From Flammeovirgaceae bacterium BBD 1991-12 (lineage in GTDB: Bacteria > Bacteroidota > Bacteroidia > Cytophagales > Cyclobacteriaceae), in contig LYSV01000043.1 in assembly GCA_001657315.1 (NCBI GenBank), positions 1-64,000 of the forward strand: DNA of 64,000 nt, read 5' to 3'. Shown piece by piece: positions 8,150-17,178 of the stretch. The notes under the pieces were generated by a model, which was not told where the DNA came from, searched no databases, and saw only the letters and a program-made list of their open reading frames with translations. How positions within the stretch are numbered: position 1 is the stretch's first letter; every line of letters starts with the position of its first letter. Made by a program: the position numbers and the translations under genes.

Positions 8150-8575
8150 ATGCATACCCTCAAAACGATCCTAAGTCCTCTGTTAATCATTGGATTAACA
8201 TTTACGAATTGCACATCCGATGATGACGAAAACATGGATGAAACAGCTCCAACAATCTCAATTATAAGTCCTGAGTTAGACCAGACGTTTGTTGCTGAAT
8301 GGGGAGGAGCCTGGCCGGAAGGTGAACCCGTAACTCTAAAAGCCAAAGGAATTGATGATGTGAAAATAAATACTATGATAGTTACTGTTACAAACAGTAA
8401 TGGGGATGTTGTTTTTGAGAAAACCATTAATAACGCATCAAATAATGGAAAGGAATATATTATATCCGAAAGCTACACCTCGGAAAATCAAGATGTTTAC
8501 ACTGTAATATTCACTGCTATAGATTCGAGTGGAAATATAGGAACTTCGACTCCCAGAACGTTTACATACGAATAG
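8150..8575 (+). CDS. Small lipoprotein with Ig-like / DUF4625-type fold
   Basis: 141 residues. A lipoprotein signal ends at a Cys in LTFTN-C (residue 21) followed by the acidic TSDDDENMDE stretch common in surface-exposed bacteroidete lipoproteins. The rest looks like one Ig-like beta sandwich: it starts APTISIISPELDQTF, has a middle VTLKAKGIDDVKINTMIVTV and ends with VYTVIFTAIDSSGNIGTST, the pattern of Big/DUF4625-like domains. A binding or structural role at the cell surface is likely. It is isolated, with 200 bases of A+T-rich sequence upstream. Confidence 0.75.
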   Translation: MHTLKTILSPLLIIGLTFTNCTSDDDENMDETAPTISIISPELDQTFVAEWGGAWPEGEPVTLKAKGIDDVKINTMIVTVTNSNGDVVFEKTINNASNNGKEYIISESYTSENQDVYTVIFTAIDSSGNIGTSTPRTFTYE

Positions 8576-8745
8576 GCTAAATGCAGGAAACTTCTGTGGA
8601 CTATTAAAATTGAACAGCGGTTCAGGCAACAAAATACCAACCTGTCCGTTTGCGATTCTCAACTAACATACCGAGGATGGAGGTAAAATGTCAATAGGAG
8701 CCGAGATTATAGGTTTTACCGGCTCAAGTCATTCACATACTCATT

Positions 8746-10014
8746 TTAATGTTTATTATCCGCTGCTTTCCTTTCCTCCAGTCGCTCTATTTCTTTTGTC
8801 AGCGTTTGTTTTTCAGTTTTTGATTTTGTCAGTTCCATGGCTGTTTTGTAATGGCTAATTGCCCTGTCAGGATCAGTATCGGCATATAAATAACCCAATA
8901 ATTCATGATAACAATTGTTCTCGGTCAGATCTAACTTCTCAGTTTCAACAATGGCTTTTCCATGACCATGTACTTTTGCAAAAGCAAAGGTCCTGTTCAA
9001 CGCTGTTACAGGTGAATATTCAATAAGGATGAGTTGGTTATACAATTGTAAAATATGCTCCCATTTGTTTTCGTCCTTTGATGTGGTATGCCACCAGGCA
9101 ATACCTGCTTCCAAATGGTACTTTGATATTTCGTTTCCATTACAGGCATTCACGAAATAGTAATTCCCTTTTTCAATCAGCGATTGGTCCCATAGGGTTT
9201 TGTCTTGCTCCTCAAAAAGGATGGTTTCACCCTTATTGTTCGTTCTTGCTTCAAGCCGTGAACTTTGGAAACACATTAAGGCCAGTAGAGCATTTGTCTG
9301 TGGTGTATCAGTCAATGGGTTTTCAGTCAGGACCAACGCCAGCCTGACCGCTTCCGAGCAGAGCTCTTTTCTGATCAGCTGATGGTTTGTTTTGGAAAAG
9401 TAACCCTCATTGAACAATAAGTACAGCGTTTTCAAAACCGTATCCAACCTTGACCTGATCTCTGTTTCCTTTAATGTTTTGAGTTGAAAACTATCATTGC
9501 GAAGATTGGTTCTGGCTCGTTGCAGTCGTTTTTTAATAGTTTCCCTTTTTGACAGAAAGGCATTGGCAATCTCTTCTATGCTAAAACCACAAAGGATCTG
9601 GAGTGCCACACATATTTGGTTTTCAGTAGAATTGGCCGGATTACAAACCGCAAAGATCATGGCCAGCTGACTATCCGCAATGTGTTGATCACAAAACTCA
9701 AAATCCTGTTCTGCCTGAATTTCATTTTGACTTACGGCTCTTTTTATCTGCGTTTCAAAAACATTGATATGTTTGAAATAGTCTTTTATCTTGTTTTTCG
9801 CCACTACATAAAGCCATGCTGTCGGATTTTCAGGCATTCCGTGAATCGCCCAGTATTCGGAAGCTTTCAAAAATGTGTCACTGGCAATATCTTCAGCAAT
9901 CTCAATGTGTTTCAAACCAAAATGACGACACAAAACGGCCGTCATTTTAGCATATTCCTGTCGGAAAAGATGTGGTAAAAGCTCTTCATGTGATTTTTCA
10001 CCTTTTACCATCAA
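8746..10014 (-). CDS. ECF42-type RNA polymerase sigma factor with TPR-like C-terminus
   Basis: 422 residues. Sigma region 2 is at residues ~15-85 (DIASDTFLKASEYW, NPTAWLYVVAKNKIKDYFK) and region 4 at ~125-180 (FSIEEIANAFLSKRETIKKR, LQRAR). These are followed by ~240 residues of helical, TPR-like sequence (for example NRTFAFAKVHG, LGYLYADTDPDRAISHYK). Such long ECF factors lack a separate anti-sigma factor, and the C-terminal domain is thought to control activity. The gene directly follows and overlaps by 4 bases a DGPF/YCII-type gene, which is the hallmark partner of the ECF42 group. An azoreductase gene precedes that one, so the three probably form an operon. What the sigma factor responds to is unknown. 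Confidence 0.9.
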   Translation of the reverse strand: MMVKGEKSHEELLPHLFRQEYAKMTAVLCRHFGLKHIEIAEDIASDTFLKASEYWAIHGMPENPTAWLYVVAKNKIKDYFKHINVFETQIKRAVSQNEIQAEQDFEFCDQHIADSQLAMIFAVCNPANSTENQICVALQILCGFSIEEIANAFLSKRETIKKRLQRARTNLRNDSFQLKTLKETEIRSRLDTVLKTLYLLFNEGYFSKTNHQLIRKELCSEAVRLALVLTENPLTDTPQTNALLALMCFQSSRLEARTNNKGETILFEEQDKTLWDQSLIEKGNYYFVNACNGNEISKYHLEAGIAWWHTTSKDENKWEHILQLYNQLILIEYSPVTALNRTFAFAKVHGHGKAIVETEKLDLTENNCYHELLGYLYADTDPDRAISHYKTAMELTKSKTEKQTLTKEIERLEERKAADNKH

Positions 10015-10352
10015 TCCCGTTTTAGTACTTCACGCACTTCGATATTTCCACCAACTTTGAAAATGGGGTTGGCTTTGGCAATTTCTACCGCTTCTTCCAT
10101 GGTTTCAACTTTTACCACTATATAACCCGCTATAAATTCCTTGATCTCGGTATAGGGACCATCCGTAACAACATTATCAGGCTTTACGGTTTTGGCACTT
10201 TCCGGTGATGGCAAAAGTGTATTCCCCTTATCGGCCAGCTTGTTCCGGGCTGCTATACTTCCCAACCAGTTCATTCTTTCCTGCATTTGCTCAGGCGAGG
10301 GTTTGAAGTCTGAAATGTCTTTTATTCTGAAAATCAGTGCAAATTCTTTCAT
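10011..10352 (-). CDS. YCII-related DGPF-domain protein
   Basis: 113 residues forming one dimeric alpha/beta-barrel (ferredoxin-like) domain. The family signature appears as VTDGPYTEIKEFIAGYIVV (the DGP(F/Y) motif) and the end has the usual GG-x-IEVREV strand. The biochemical role of the family is not known, but DGPF proteins are regularly encoded beside ECF42 sigma factors, as here, where its stop overlaps the sigma start by 4 bases. It begins 12 bases after the azoreductase stop. A small-molecule sensing or enzymatic role coupled to the sigma factor is an inference. Confidence 0.9.
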   Translation of the reverse strand: MKEFALIFRIKDISDFKPSPEQMQERMNWLGSIAARNKLADKGNTLLPSPESAKTVKPDNVVTDGPYTEIKEFIAGYIVVKVETMEEAVEIAKANPIFKVGGNIEVREVLKRD

Positions 10353-10364
10353 TTTGTAGTTGTT

Positions 10365-10955
10365 TTAGTTGAGGATTGAGTCCAGTTTTTCACTGGCTGC
10401 CTTTCTTTTTTCTTCATATTTGAATCGGTTCTCGTCCAGTTCTAAATACTCGATATCTCTGATACCCAGGAAGCCCAAAAAAGTGGCAATATAGTTTTTC
10501 GAAAAATCCATTGGACTTCCCAGAGGCACACCTCCGGTAGTAATAATGACAATGGTCTTTTTGTCTTCAACCAATCCGACAGGATAGCCATGTTCGTTAT
10601 ATTGAAATGTCCTGCCTGCTCTGGCGATCAGGTCAAAATACGCTTTCAGACTGGCAGGGATCCCAAAATTATACATAGGCGCACCTATCACCAAAATATC
10701 ACTTCCCATAAATTCATCTACAAGGATATCCGATAGCTTGGCAGCTTTTTGTTGTTCTTCATTCAATTCTCCGGATTGAAAAATGGCTTCTACCAGTTTA
10801 TCATCCGGAAATGGCAAATTACTGTACGCCACGTCTCTTTCGATGATTTCTGCATTTGGATATCTGGTCAATAGTTTGGAAATAACGGCATCTACTTCGC
10901 TCCGGCTAATAGATGTTTTTTTTGCCGCACTGGAGTTAATTTTCAATACTTTCAT
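10365..10955 (-). CDS. azoR: FMN-dependent NADH-azoreductase
   Basis: 196 residues with a flavodoxin-like fold. SSAAKKTSISRSE near the N-terminus binds the FMN phosphate, VIGAPMYNFGIPASLKAYFD (residues ~90-110) is the family flavin-binding motif, and GRTFQYNEHGYPVGL with IITTGGVPLG completes the active-site region. AzoR enzymes reduce azo bonds and quinones with two electrons from NADH and probably act in electrophile and quinone detoxification. It leads a likely operon with the DGPF protein and the ECF42 sigma factor. A second azoR copy lies at 29955-30581. Confidence 0.93.
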   Translation of the reverse strand: MKVLKINSSAAKKTSISRSEVDAVISKLLTRYPNAEIIERDVAYSNLPFPDDKLVEAIFQSGELNEEQQKAAKLSDILVDEFMGSDILVIGAPMYNFGIPASLKAYFDLIARAGRTFQYNEHGYPVGLVEDKKTIVIITTGGVPLGSPMDFSKNYIATFLGFLGIRDIEYLELDENRFKYEEKRKAASEKLDSILN

Positions 10956-11076
10956 TGTTTAAGATTTGAAGTTCCCCCTGGTGACGACTGACCTGGTGAG
11001 ATGGGGACAATTTTGCTTTACAATCTTTCCTATGAAAGGGATGAACCGGTTGGCAGTAGTAAGTGCTCAGATCAAA

Positions 11077-11517
11077 TTAATCCCACACAAATCTCCAGGA
11101 ACCATCCTTTTGCCTTTTCCAGACTGTATGAAAGATCCCTTTGTTGACCTTTTCATTGCCAAGCGAATCCAGATAAGTGAAAGTAAAGTCACCATAGGTA
11201 TAGGCCAGATCACCGGATTGGCTGACATCGACAAACGTTGGTGCCCAGGTAAGCGATTCATTTGGTCGTACGTCATTTTGATACCACTCGGAGATTGCAG
11301 TCTTGCCCTTAATGATTTTTCTATTTCGTTTAATGACCCCCTCTTCGGCAGCGTAATATTGAAATGCCTTAACAAGTCCTTCCTTTTGAGCCATGTCGTA
11401 GAAGGCTTTCTCGGTCGCTATGATTTCCGATTTCCATTTTTCCGAATTGTCCTTTGTTTCAGGACTTTGGCATGCAAAGAGACCTATGAACAGAAGGATG
11501 TTACAGTATCTTTTCAT
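11077..11517 (-). CDS. SnoaL/DUF4440-like lipoprotein
   Basis: 146 residues from the ATG at 11517. I prefer this start over an in-frame one 52 codons upstream because it places a lipoprotein signal (LLFIGLFA-C) at the N-terminus. The remaining ~125 residues are a cone-shaped NTF2/SnoaL-like fold: EIIATEKAFYDMAQKEGLVK starts the first helix, KTAISEWYQND is the middle helix, and GDLAYTYGDFTFTY with FHTVWKRQKDGSWRFVWD are the closing strands. Such exported proteins often have unknown, possibly ligand-binding or enzymatic, roles. It lies between azoR and the TonB-receptor operon with more than 100 bases on both sides, so it is probably transcribed alone. Confidence 0.82.
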   Translation of the reverse strand: MKRYCNILLFIGLFACQSPETKDNSEKWKSEIIATEKAFYDMAQKEGLVKAFQYYAAEEGVIKRNRKIIKGKTAISEWYQNDVRPNESLTWAPTFVDVSQSGDLAYTYGDFTFTYLDSLGNEKVNKGIFHTVWKRQKDGSWRFVWD

Positions 11518-11792
11518 TGCTGTAATTTTTGTTGGATCATTTTCCAAAGAGCATTTAAGGCTGATTGAGCGGTCAGTTTCATCGAAACAACAAGAGATAA
11601 GAATATCACCAGGAATAAACCAGTGCCCTATGCCTTCGATAAAATCAAATATAACCAAAAACATACCATTCAACCTCTCGCTCAGGTTTGAGGTCCAACG
11701 GTTAAAGGGTAGTGTAATACCGGATATTTGAAAAACCCAACCACTCCTTAGCCCTTATAAACTTCTGACAAGGGTCCGTAAAAAGATGATGA

Positions 11793-12704
11793 TCAATTAA
11801 TTCTTTGAGCCTGCAGTATATCAAAACCAAATCCTGCAAAGATCCCATGGCCGTTTTCAATATTGCCGTGGATCTGAACAGGTTCAACAAATGCATCTTC
11901 ATCCATAATATCCTGCTGTGAACGGGTGGTCCTCAAAAAATCGTAGTAGTTCCGCGAAACAGATTTAACAACAACGTAAATGTCCCTGTTTTCCTGATCA
12001 CCTGAATTGCGGGGAGCCAGGAAAAAATTAAGGATGGCCCGTTCTCCGTTGAATTGCAAATCGTTAAAGAACAATGAAGGTTCCGCATCTATCAGACTGA
12101 CATCTCCAACCTGTATATCGTTGTTGCCTCCGGCATTAATGTTTGGATCTTCGATGAATATCAGACCAGGTGTTCCACTAAAAATATCAGCGGATCCGGG
12201 ACTCGCCAGGATAGTCTCTATGACATAATAGTTCTCCGTAAAAGCATCATCTTCGAACGAGACTGTTGCCTTAAATCCCTGCTCGTCAATATTGACCGTT
12301 GTCAGTTCGTTTTCGACGGTAAATGATGACACCCTGACCGCCCCGGGGATAACATCGGATCCACTGACAGAGGGCAGGCCGGGAGCATTCACCTGTAGTT
12401 CATATGCTGTACCGATCCTGAAATTTGTAAAATCCGAATGATAGTGCCCCCCGGAAGATCCATCCAGAATGTATTGCTCCTGTGTTATTACATCGGTAAT
12501 GATCACTTCTGCATTGTTTACCGGAATTAATTCTGGGTTTTTGGTAATAAAATTTGTCTGATACAGTTGGACGGATGCCGGAAAAGCTTGTCCGAAGAAT
12601 GCATTTACCACTATCCGTGGTTCATCTGCTATGTCCGGGTCAAAGGTGGTTTCACAGGACGCAGTAAGGAACAGAATAATGGTGTACAGGTGTATTTTTC
12701 TCAT
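11793..12704 (-). CDS. DUF4249-family lipoprotein, partner of TonB receptor
   Basis: 303 residues. A lipoprotein signal ends in LTAS-C and is followed by ETTFDPDIADEPRIVVNAFF, typical of DUF4249. The family contains several beta-sandwich segments (NNAEVIITD, GGHYHSDFTNFRIGTAYELQ) and pairs with carboxypeptidase-regulatory TonB receptors in Bacteroidota, much as SusD pairs with SusC. Its start is 6 bases from the receptor stop codon, so co-transcription and probable co-assembly at the outer membrane are likely. It would serve as the surface lid or capture protein; the ligand is unknown. Confidence 0.92.
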   Translation of the reverse strand: MRKIHLYTIILFLTASCETTFDPDIADEPRIVVNAFFGQAFPASVQLYQTNFITKNPELIPVNNAEVIITDVITQEQYILDGSSGGHYHSDFTNFRIGTAYELQVNAPGLPSVSGSDVIPGAVRVSSFTVENELTTVNIDEQGFKATVSFEDDAFTENYYVIETILASPGSADIFSGTPGLIFIEDPNINAGGNNDIQVGDVSLIDAEPSLFFNDLQFNGERAILNFFLAPRNSGDQENRDIYVVVKSVSRNYYDFLRTTRSQQDIMDEDAFVEPVQIHGNIENGHGIFAGFGFDILQAQRIN

Positions 12705-12710
12705 CGTTGG

Positions 12711-15308
12711 TCAGAACTGAAATTGATAACTCATAAAGGGGAGAGCCGGAAATAAGCTCGTTTGCCTGAACTCCCTGGTGTCATTGTTAAAGTCTACAAA
12801 AAACGGATTCAGGCGGGAGTAGGCATTGTACAATCCAACGATCCATTTTCTTTCCCCCCATTTTTTCTCTTTACTAAAACTTACACTCAGATCGAGTCGA
12901 TGAAAGTCTTTGATCCTTGAAGTATTCCGGCCCGGGAAGTTTTCGGCAAACTCTATTTCGTTCCTTCCCGTGATATGACCGGAGGTATAGGGAAATGTGG
13001 CGTTGGGTAGTGTGATGGGATAACCGGTACCATACCCCCATACCATAGCCAACGTGACGTTCGGCCTGTACTGATAACGCAAGGTCAGGTTAACATCATG
13101 CGGACGATCAAACCTGTAGGGAAACCGTTTCCCATCGTTCAGGTTCTCAAAATGCCGAAAGCTCCTGGACCAAGTATAGCCCAGCCAGCCGGTGGTCTTA
13201 CCCTGTTTTTTACAGAGAAGAAATTCAATGCCATAACTTGTTCCTTCACCGGACTCGATGATGTTCTGAAAATTCTCATCCACATTTAAAAACCCCGCTC
13301 CGTCCTGATACCCGATCAGGTCACTCATCCATTTGTAGTACCCTTCCACAGTCACTTCAATATTTCCAGAGAACCCACCAGCCACCCCTATTGATAATTG
13401 GTCCGCACTTCCCGGACGCACCTCATCGGTTGTCGGTACCCACAGGTCGGTGGGCAGTCCCACACCCGAGTTGACCAGCAAATGAATAAACTGCGTCATA
13501 CGGTCATAGGCAAATTTGACCGATAGCTTTGGGGTCATCGTATAATTGATCGCCAGCCGAGGTTGCAGGGAACTGTAAAACGTGTTTTGGGTATGATTGC
13601 CTGCAAAGTACAGCCCCACATTCGCGCTTAACCTTTTGGAAAGCAACATCTCATTTTCCAGATAGGCTGAAAACTCCAACGTAGAGATCTTACCGGCTCC
13701 AAAAGTTGTATCGGTACCTACCTGCGACCTGAACCTTGAGACCCCTGGTTCAAACGTATGCTCCACAATTGAGGCTCCGAATCGAATGCGATGATTATTG
13801 GAAGGCGTGTAATCGAGATCTGACCTGAGGGCAAAGTCTCTGATCTCCGAAAAATAATCGTTTTGTTCAAAAACATTTTCGGTCACACCATTTGTAGTAA
13901 AATCATTGTCAATTTCAGTAATAAAATTGAACCGGTAGCGGCTAAAAGTAGCCGTAGTATTTCCAAACAGCTTTGGTGAATAAATATGGTTCCATCTGGC
14001 CGCTGCCGTGATGTTTCCCCAGTTTATCCCGGTAAGTTCGTTAATGTCCTCTGTTCTGGCGACAGATATGAGGGTATTGGAAAATTCATCCTGCAGGCGA
14101 TCCCGTCCGGAGTAAACGCTGAAAAAAAGACGATCCTTCCCGGTTAATACATGATTGACCTTGGCATTGAGATCCCAGAAGTTGTATGACAATATCCGGT
14201 TGCTGTCGGTTATTCTGGCAAGAGGCACTACAAACGCATCGAGATAGGTACGCCTGCCGGATACGAGAAAGGAGGTTTTTCCTGATTTTCCAATGGGTCC
14301 TTCCAATGTAAGTTTGGCAGCCACAGTGCCAACGGCCCCTTCTCCCTGAAAAGAGCTGGCATTCCCTTCCTTCATACTGATATCAATGACCGACGAAAGC
14401 CGCCCCCCATACCGTGCGGGGAAACCACCTTTGATCAAATCCACATTCTGGATCGCGTCTGCATTGAAGACTGAGAAAAAGCCGAATAAATGATTGACAT
14501 TATATACCGGTACACCGTCAAGCAACACCAGGTTCTGATCTGCCCCTCCGCCTCTTACATAAATACCCGAAGAGCCCTCCGTTCCGGCCTGCACACCCGG
14601 GAGTAACTGAATGGTTTTCAGAATATCCGCCTCTCCAAGCAGCGTGGGAATAGATTTTATGGTTGCGCTTTTGAGGGATACTGAACTGATCTGTGTGGTT
14701 TCATGAGCAGGGATATCGCTGCTGACCACTACCTCCTCCAATTGTTGGGTATTGGCAAAAAGCAGCACCGTCACTGTGGTGTCTGAACGGGCCTGGAATT
14801 CGAAGGTAGCCGGCTCGTAGCCTACATGGGAAAAGGAAACTTTTTGTGGAAAGCCTTCCACACCAATACTGAAGTATCCGTAAACATTGGAAGTCACTCC
14901 TGTGCTGCTACCGACATCCACGATGTGACCGCCGATGAGGGTCTCTTTGGTCTGTTCGTCTTTTAAAAACCCGTTTATGATAACCTTTTTTGATCCGGTT
15001 TTCGGTCTGGAGAGGATGATCAGGCTACCTTTTCTGATCCATTTAATTCCTTTTTGGCTAAAAGCAAGATCCAGCAGCTCATCCAGTGAGTACCTTTCCT
15101 TCGTTGTTTTTACTTCCTCATCCGGATCAAAAGCATTGTCAAGAAAAGAGAATTCAACATCCAGTTGTCGGCTTGCCTCCTTCATGATCTGATCCACTGT
15201 AGATGTCCCGGGTGTCAGTTTGATCAGTTCCATGCTCTCCTGTGAAAAGGATAGCCTGCAAAGTGATACAAGCATAAGAGTGAATAAAAGTACCTTTTTA
15301 ACATCCAT
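12711..15308 (-). CDS. TonB-dependent outer-membrane receptor with STN domain
   Basis: 865 residues. A signal peptide (residues 1-22, ending SFSQ) is followed by an STN/secretin-like signalling domain (~28-100, with FSFLDN and LDELLDLAFSQKGIKW), a carboxypeptidase-regulatory-like beta sandwich (~110-195, GHIVDVGSSTGVTSNVYGYF), a plug (~200-330, with SSGIYVRGGGADQNLVLLDG and FPARYGGRLSSVIDI) and a ~530-residue 22-strand barrel that ends in an aromatic residue (MSYQFQF). The STN domain is the part that contacts a FecR anti-sigma factor in transcriptional signalling, and that gene lies directly upstream with an 11-base overlap. So it both imports a substrate, possibly an iron chelate or oligomer, and reports its presence. 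The substrate is not predictable. Confidence 0.95.
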   Translation of the reverse strand: MDVKKVLLFTLMLVSLCRLSFSQESMELIKLTPGTSTVDQIMKEASRQLDVEFSFLDNAFDPDEEVKTTKERYSLDELLDLAFSQKGIKWIRKGSLIILSRPKTGSKKVIINGFLKDEQTKETLIGGHIVDVGSSTGVTSNVYGYFSIGVEGFPQKVSFSHVGYEPATFEFQARSDTTVTVLLFANTQQLEEVVVSSDIPAHETTQISSVSLKSATIKSIPTLLGEADILKTIQLLPGVQAGTEGSSGIYVRGGGADQNLVLLDGVPVYNVNHLFGFFSVFNADAIQNVDLIKGGFPARYGGRLSSVIDISMKEGNASSFQGEGAVGTVAAKLTLEGPIGKSGKTSFLVSGRRTYLDAFVVPLARITDSNRILSYNFWDLNAKVNHVLTGKDRLFFSVYSGRDRLQDEFSNTLISVARTEDINELTGINWGNITAAARWNHIYSPKLFGNTTATFSRYRFNFITEIDNDFTTNGVTENVFEQNDYFSEIRDFALRSDLDYTPSNNHRIRFGASIVEHTFEPGVSRFRSQVGTDTTFGAGKISTLEFSAYLENEMLLSKRLSANVGLYFAGNHTQNTFYSSLQPRLAINYTMTPKLSVKFAYDRMTQFIHLLVNSGVGLPTDLWVPTTDEVRPGSADQLSIGVAGGFSGNIEVTVEGYYKWMSDLIGYQDGAGFLNVDENFQNIIESGEGTSYGIEFLLCKKQGKTTGWLGYTWSRSFRHFENLNDGKRFPYRFDRPHDVNLTLRYQYRPNVTLAMVWGYGTGYPITLPNATFPYTSGHITGRNEIEFAENFPGRNTSRIKDFHRLDLSVSFSKEKKWGERKWIVGLYNAYSRLNPFFVDFNNDTREFRQTSLFPALPFMSYQFQF

Positions 15309-16200
15309 CCCCCAGTATCTTTATCGTGTTCCCTGATCGGATATACTCAAACCCCACGGTCAGTTGAAGGATCTCCAGCACATCGGACAGGCTTTCAAAT
15401 TCAAAAGAAGAGGTGATCCTGCAATTCTCCAGTGTTGTATTTTCCAGTATGACATCCACCTTAAATACTCTTTCGATAGTCATACTTATTTCAGAAAACG
15501 GGGCAGACGCAAACTCGAAACGATGAGTACGCCAGGCGAGGTGATTCCTGTTGGCATCCGGCTTTTCAAGCGCGTCGTTCTTTTTATGATAGAAGCCCGC
15601 CTCACCGGACTGTAGTATAATTGATTTACTTCCCGACTGAAGCGCCACTTTGCCGCTTTCCACGATCACCTCAATAGCAGAACCGGAAGGGCTTGTGTAA
15701 ACATTAAAAGAAGTTCCCAAAACAGTAACCTGAACATCACCCAGGTCAATAATGAATGGTTTACGTGCATCTCTGGCCACCTGAAAAAAGGCCTCTCCCT
15801 TCAGGCGTACCTCCCTGGTCTCTTCGTTGAAATCATCCTGAAATGATAAGGCACTTGATTGATTAAGGAAAACTTTAGTACCATCCTTCAGCGAGATGGT
15901 GGAGGTCTGCGCTATTTGTGTTTTGATAGTGTTACCTTTTGGCAGCAACCAATACCCTACGCCGGCTAAAACAACGATACATGCGGCTACTTTCCAGATC
16001 ATATTTAACCTGTGTGCCCTACGAGATGTACCGGTAGCGTCCCGAACTTCCTCCCATGCGAGGTCTTTGTCTTCATCAGTTATCAAGATCTCACTCTCAG
16101 TCAGGGTTTTGAAAAACTCTCCGTGTGTCTGATCATCCACAGGTTTCGATGCTTCCATGGGATTGTTGATCAGTTGCCGGGCAAACTTCTTCCAATTCAT
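15298..16200 (-). CDS. FecR-family anti-sigma factor (DUF4974 C-terminus)
   Basis: 300 residues. The cytoplasmic N-terminus (residues 1-82) would hold the ECF sigma factor, one membrane segment follows (~83-105, IWKVAACIVVLAGVGYWLLP), then the periplasmic FecR domain (AQTSTISLKDGTKVFLNQSS, GEAFFQVARDARKPFIIDLG) and the C-terminal DUF4974 (FSEISMTIERVFKVDVILEN, FEFESLSDVLEILQLTV). In this family the periplasmic part receives a signal from the receptor's STN domain and releases the sigma factor. It begins immediately after the stop of a small lipoprotein gene, which separates it from its sigma gene, and overlaps the receptor start by 11 bases. Confidence 0.95.
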   Translation of the reverse strand: MNWKKFARQLINNPMEASKPVDDQTHGEFFKTLTESEILITDEDKDLAWEEVRDATGTSRRAHRLNMIWKVAACIVVLAGVGYWLLPKGNTIKTQIAQTSTISLKDGTKVFLNQSSALSFQDDFNEETREVRLKGEAFFQVARDARKPFIIDLGDVQVTVLGTSFNVYTSPSGSAIEVIVESGKVALQSGSKSIILQSGEAGFYHKKNDALEKPDANRNHLAWRTHRFEFASAPFSEISMTIERVFKVDVILENTTLENCRITSSFEFESLSDVLEILQLTVGFEYIRSGNTIKILGDGC

Positions 16201-16587
16201 TTACCCGATAATTTTAAAAGATAGTATCTCCCCGAAGGAAGGAAGCTCCCCTGTTTCCGCAACAGCTCTGAAAAAGTATTGCGTACCAGGCTTTAGGTCT
16301 GTAGCTTCCAGACTGAATATGCCGATCTGTCCCGGTTCGATCTCCGATGCCGATTTGACTGGTAAAACATCACTGACAACCGTTGAAGAATCAGCAGAAA
16401 GCTGAAACCCCGGATTGGTGACCGGAAAGGTTCCGATTTCCAGTAGCTCTCCATTCAACACCGGGGAAGAGTTACTGATTTCGGTTGCATTTTTTGTGGC
16501 TACAACTGCTCCCATGATATCTTCATCCTGGCATGAGGATACGGAAAGAGCAAAAGTAAAACCCAGTAAATAATGTAATCCTTTCAT
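16201..16587 (-). CDS. Small Fn3-like lipoprotein within sigma/FecR operon
   Basis: 128 residues from the ATG at 16587; the longer in-frame start at 16638 would bury the signal peptide. The N-terminus is a lipoprotein signal ending in LSVSS-C. The remainder resembles one fibronectin type III or related sandwich, with SSPVLNGELLEIGTFPVTNP and a closing LKPGTQYFFRAVAETG. Its stop codon abuts the FecR start with no spacer and it starts 57 bases after the sigma stop, so it is part of the operon. Sigma and FecR genes are normally neighbours, so this insertion is unusual; it may be an accessory surface protein for the receptor. Confidence 0.75.
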   Translation of the reverse strand: MKGLHYLLGFTFALSVSSCQDEDIMGAVVATKNATEISNSSPVLNGELLEIGTFPVTNPGFQLSADSSTVVSDVLPVKSASEIEPGQIGIFSLEATDLKPGTQYFFRAVAETGELPSFGEILSFKIIG

Positions 16588-16644
16588 CTCTTTTAATGCC
16601 TGTACACAAGCCAGATCCGATCCCCTCAATGATCCCATGTTTTT

Positions 16645-17178
16645 TTAAGTGAAGATCATCTCTTTCAGCGGAAGCATATGCTGCCGCAGCTTCTTTAGAG
16701 CGATCCCCATTTGGCGCTCCACCGTTTTGACGGAAAGGCCGGTATGCTCAGCGATCTCATGATAACTCAGCCCACTCGTCTTGCTTAGTAAAAAGATCTC
16801 CCTGCACCTGGAGGGTAGCGTGTTGATCGCGGCTTCCAGAACGGACCTGATAATATCCTCCTGATCATCCGGAGACACATTGAAACAGAAGGACTCAGGG
16901 GCTTCGGTAATGTCAATCCACTTCTGATTGTCCCGCACATAGTTGTATGCGGTGTGTTTGGCCGCTACAAAGAGATAGGAAACAAAGTGGTCATATTCAA
17001 TTAATTCCCTCTTCTTCCAAAGTTTTATGACACATTCCTGCGCAACGTCCTTTGCTGCCTGCTTATCGTGGATGATATGGTAGGCATATCGGGTCAGAGG
17101 CTCAAAGTACTCATCAAACAGTTTTTTCAAACCGCTATTTTCACCCCGTCTGAAACGTATAAAGTCCTTTTTTTCCAA
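16645..17178 (-). CDS. ECF RNA polymerase sigma factor (FecI-like)
   Basis: 177 residues, standard for bacteroidete ECF sigma factors. Region 2 is at residues ~15-85 (FDEYFEPLTRYAYHII, DVAQECVIKLWKKRE, HFVSYLFVAAKHTAYNYVRD) and region 4 at ~110-165 (INTLPSRCREIFLLSKTSGL, SYHEIAEHTGLSVKTVERQM). It is the first gene of the sigma-lipoprotein-FecR-receptor-DUF4249 operon and should activate that operon when FecR is triggered. No autoregulated promoter could be recognised with certainty in the 300 bases upstream. Confidence 0.94.
   Translation of the reverse strand: MEKKDFIRFRRGENSGLKKLFDEYFEPLTRYAYHIIHDKQAAKDVAQECVIKLWKKRELIEYDHFVSYLFVAAKHTAYNYVRDNQKWIDITEAPESFCFNVSPDDQEDIIRSVLEAAINTLPSRCREIFLLSKTSGLSYHEIAEHTGLSVKTVERQMGIALKKLRQHMLPLKEMIFT

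Noticed and set aside
10966-11568. 200-codon plus-strand frame over the SnoaL-like lipoprotein
   Set aside because: It is the complement of a real gene and has no plausible composition.
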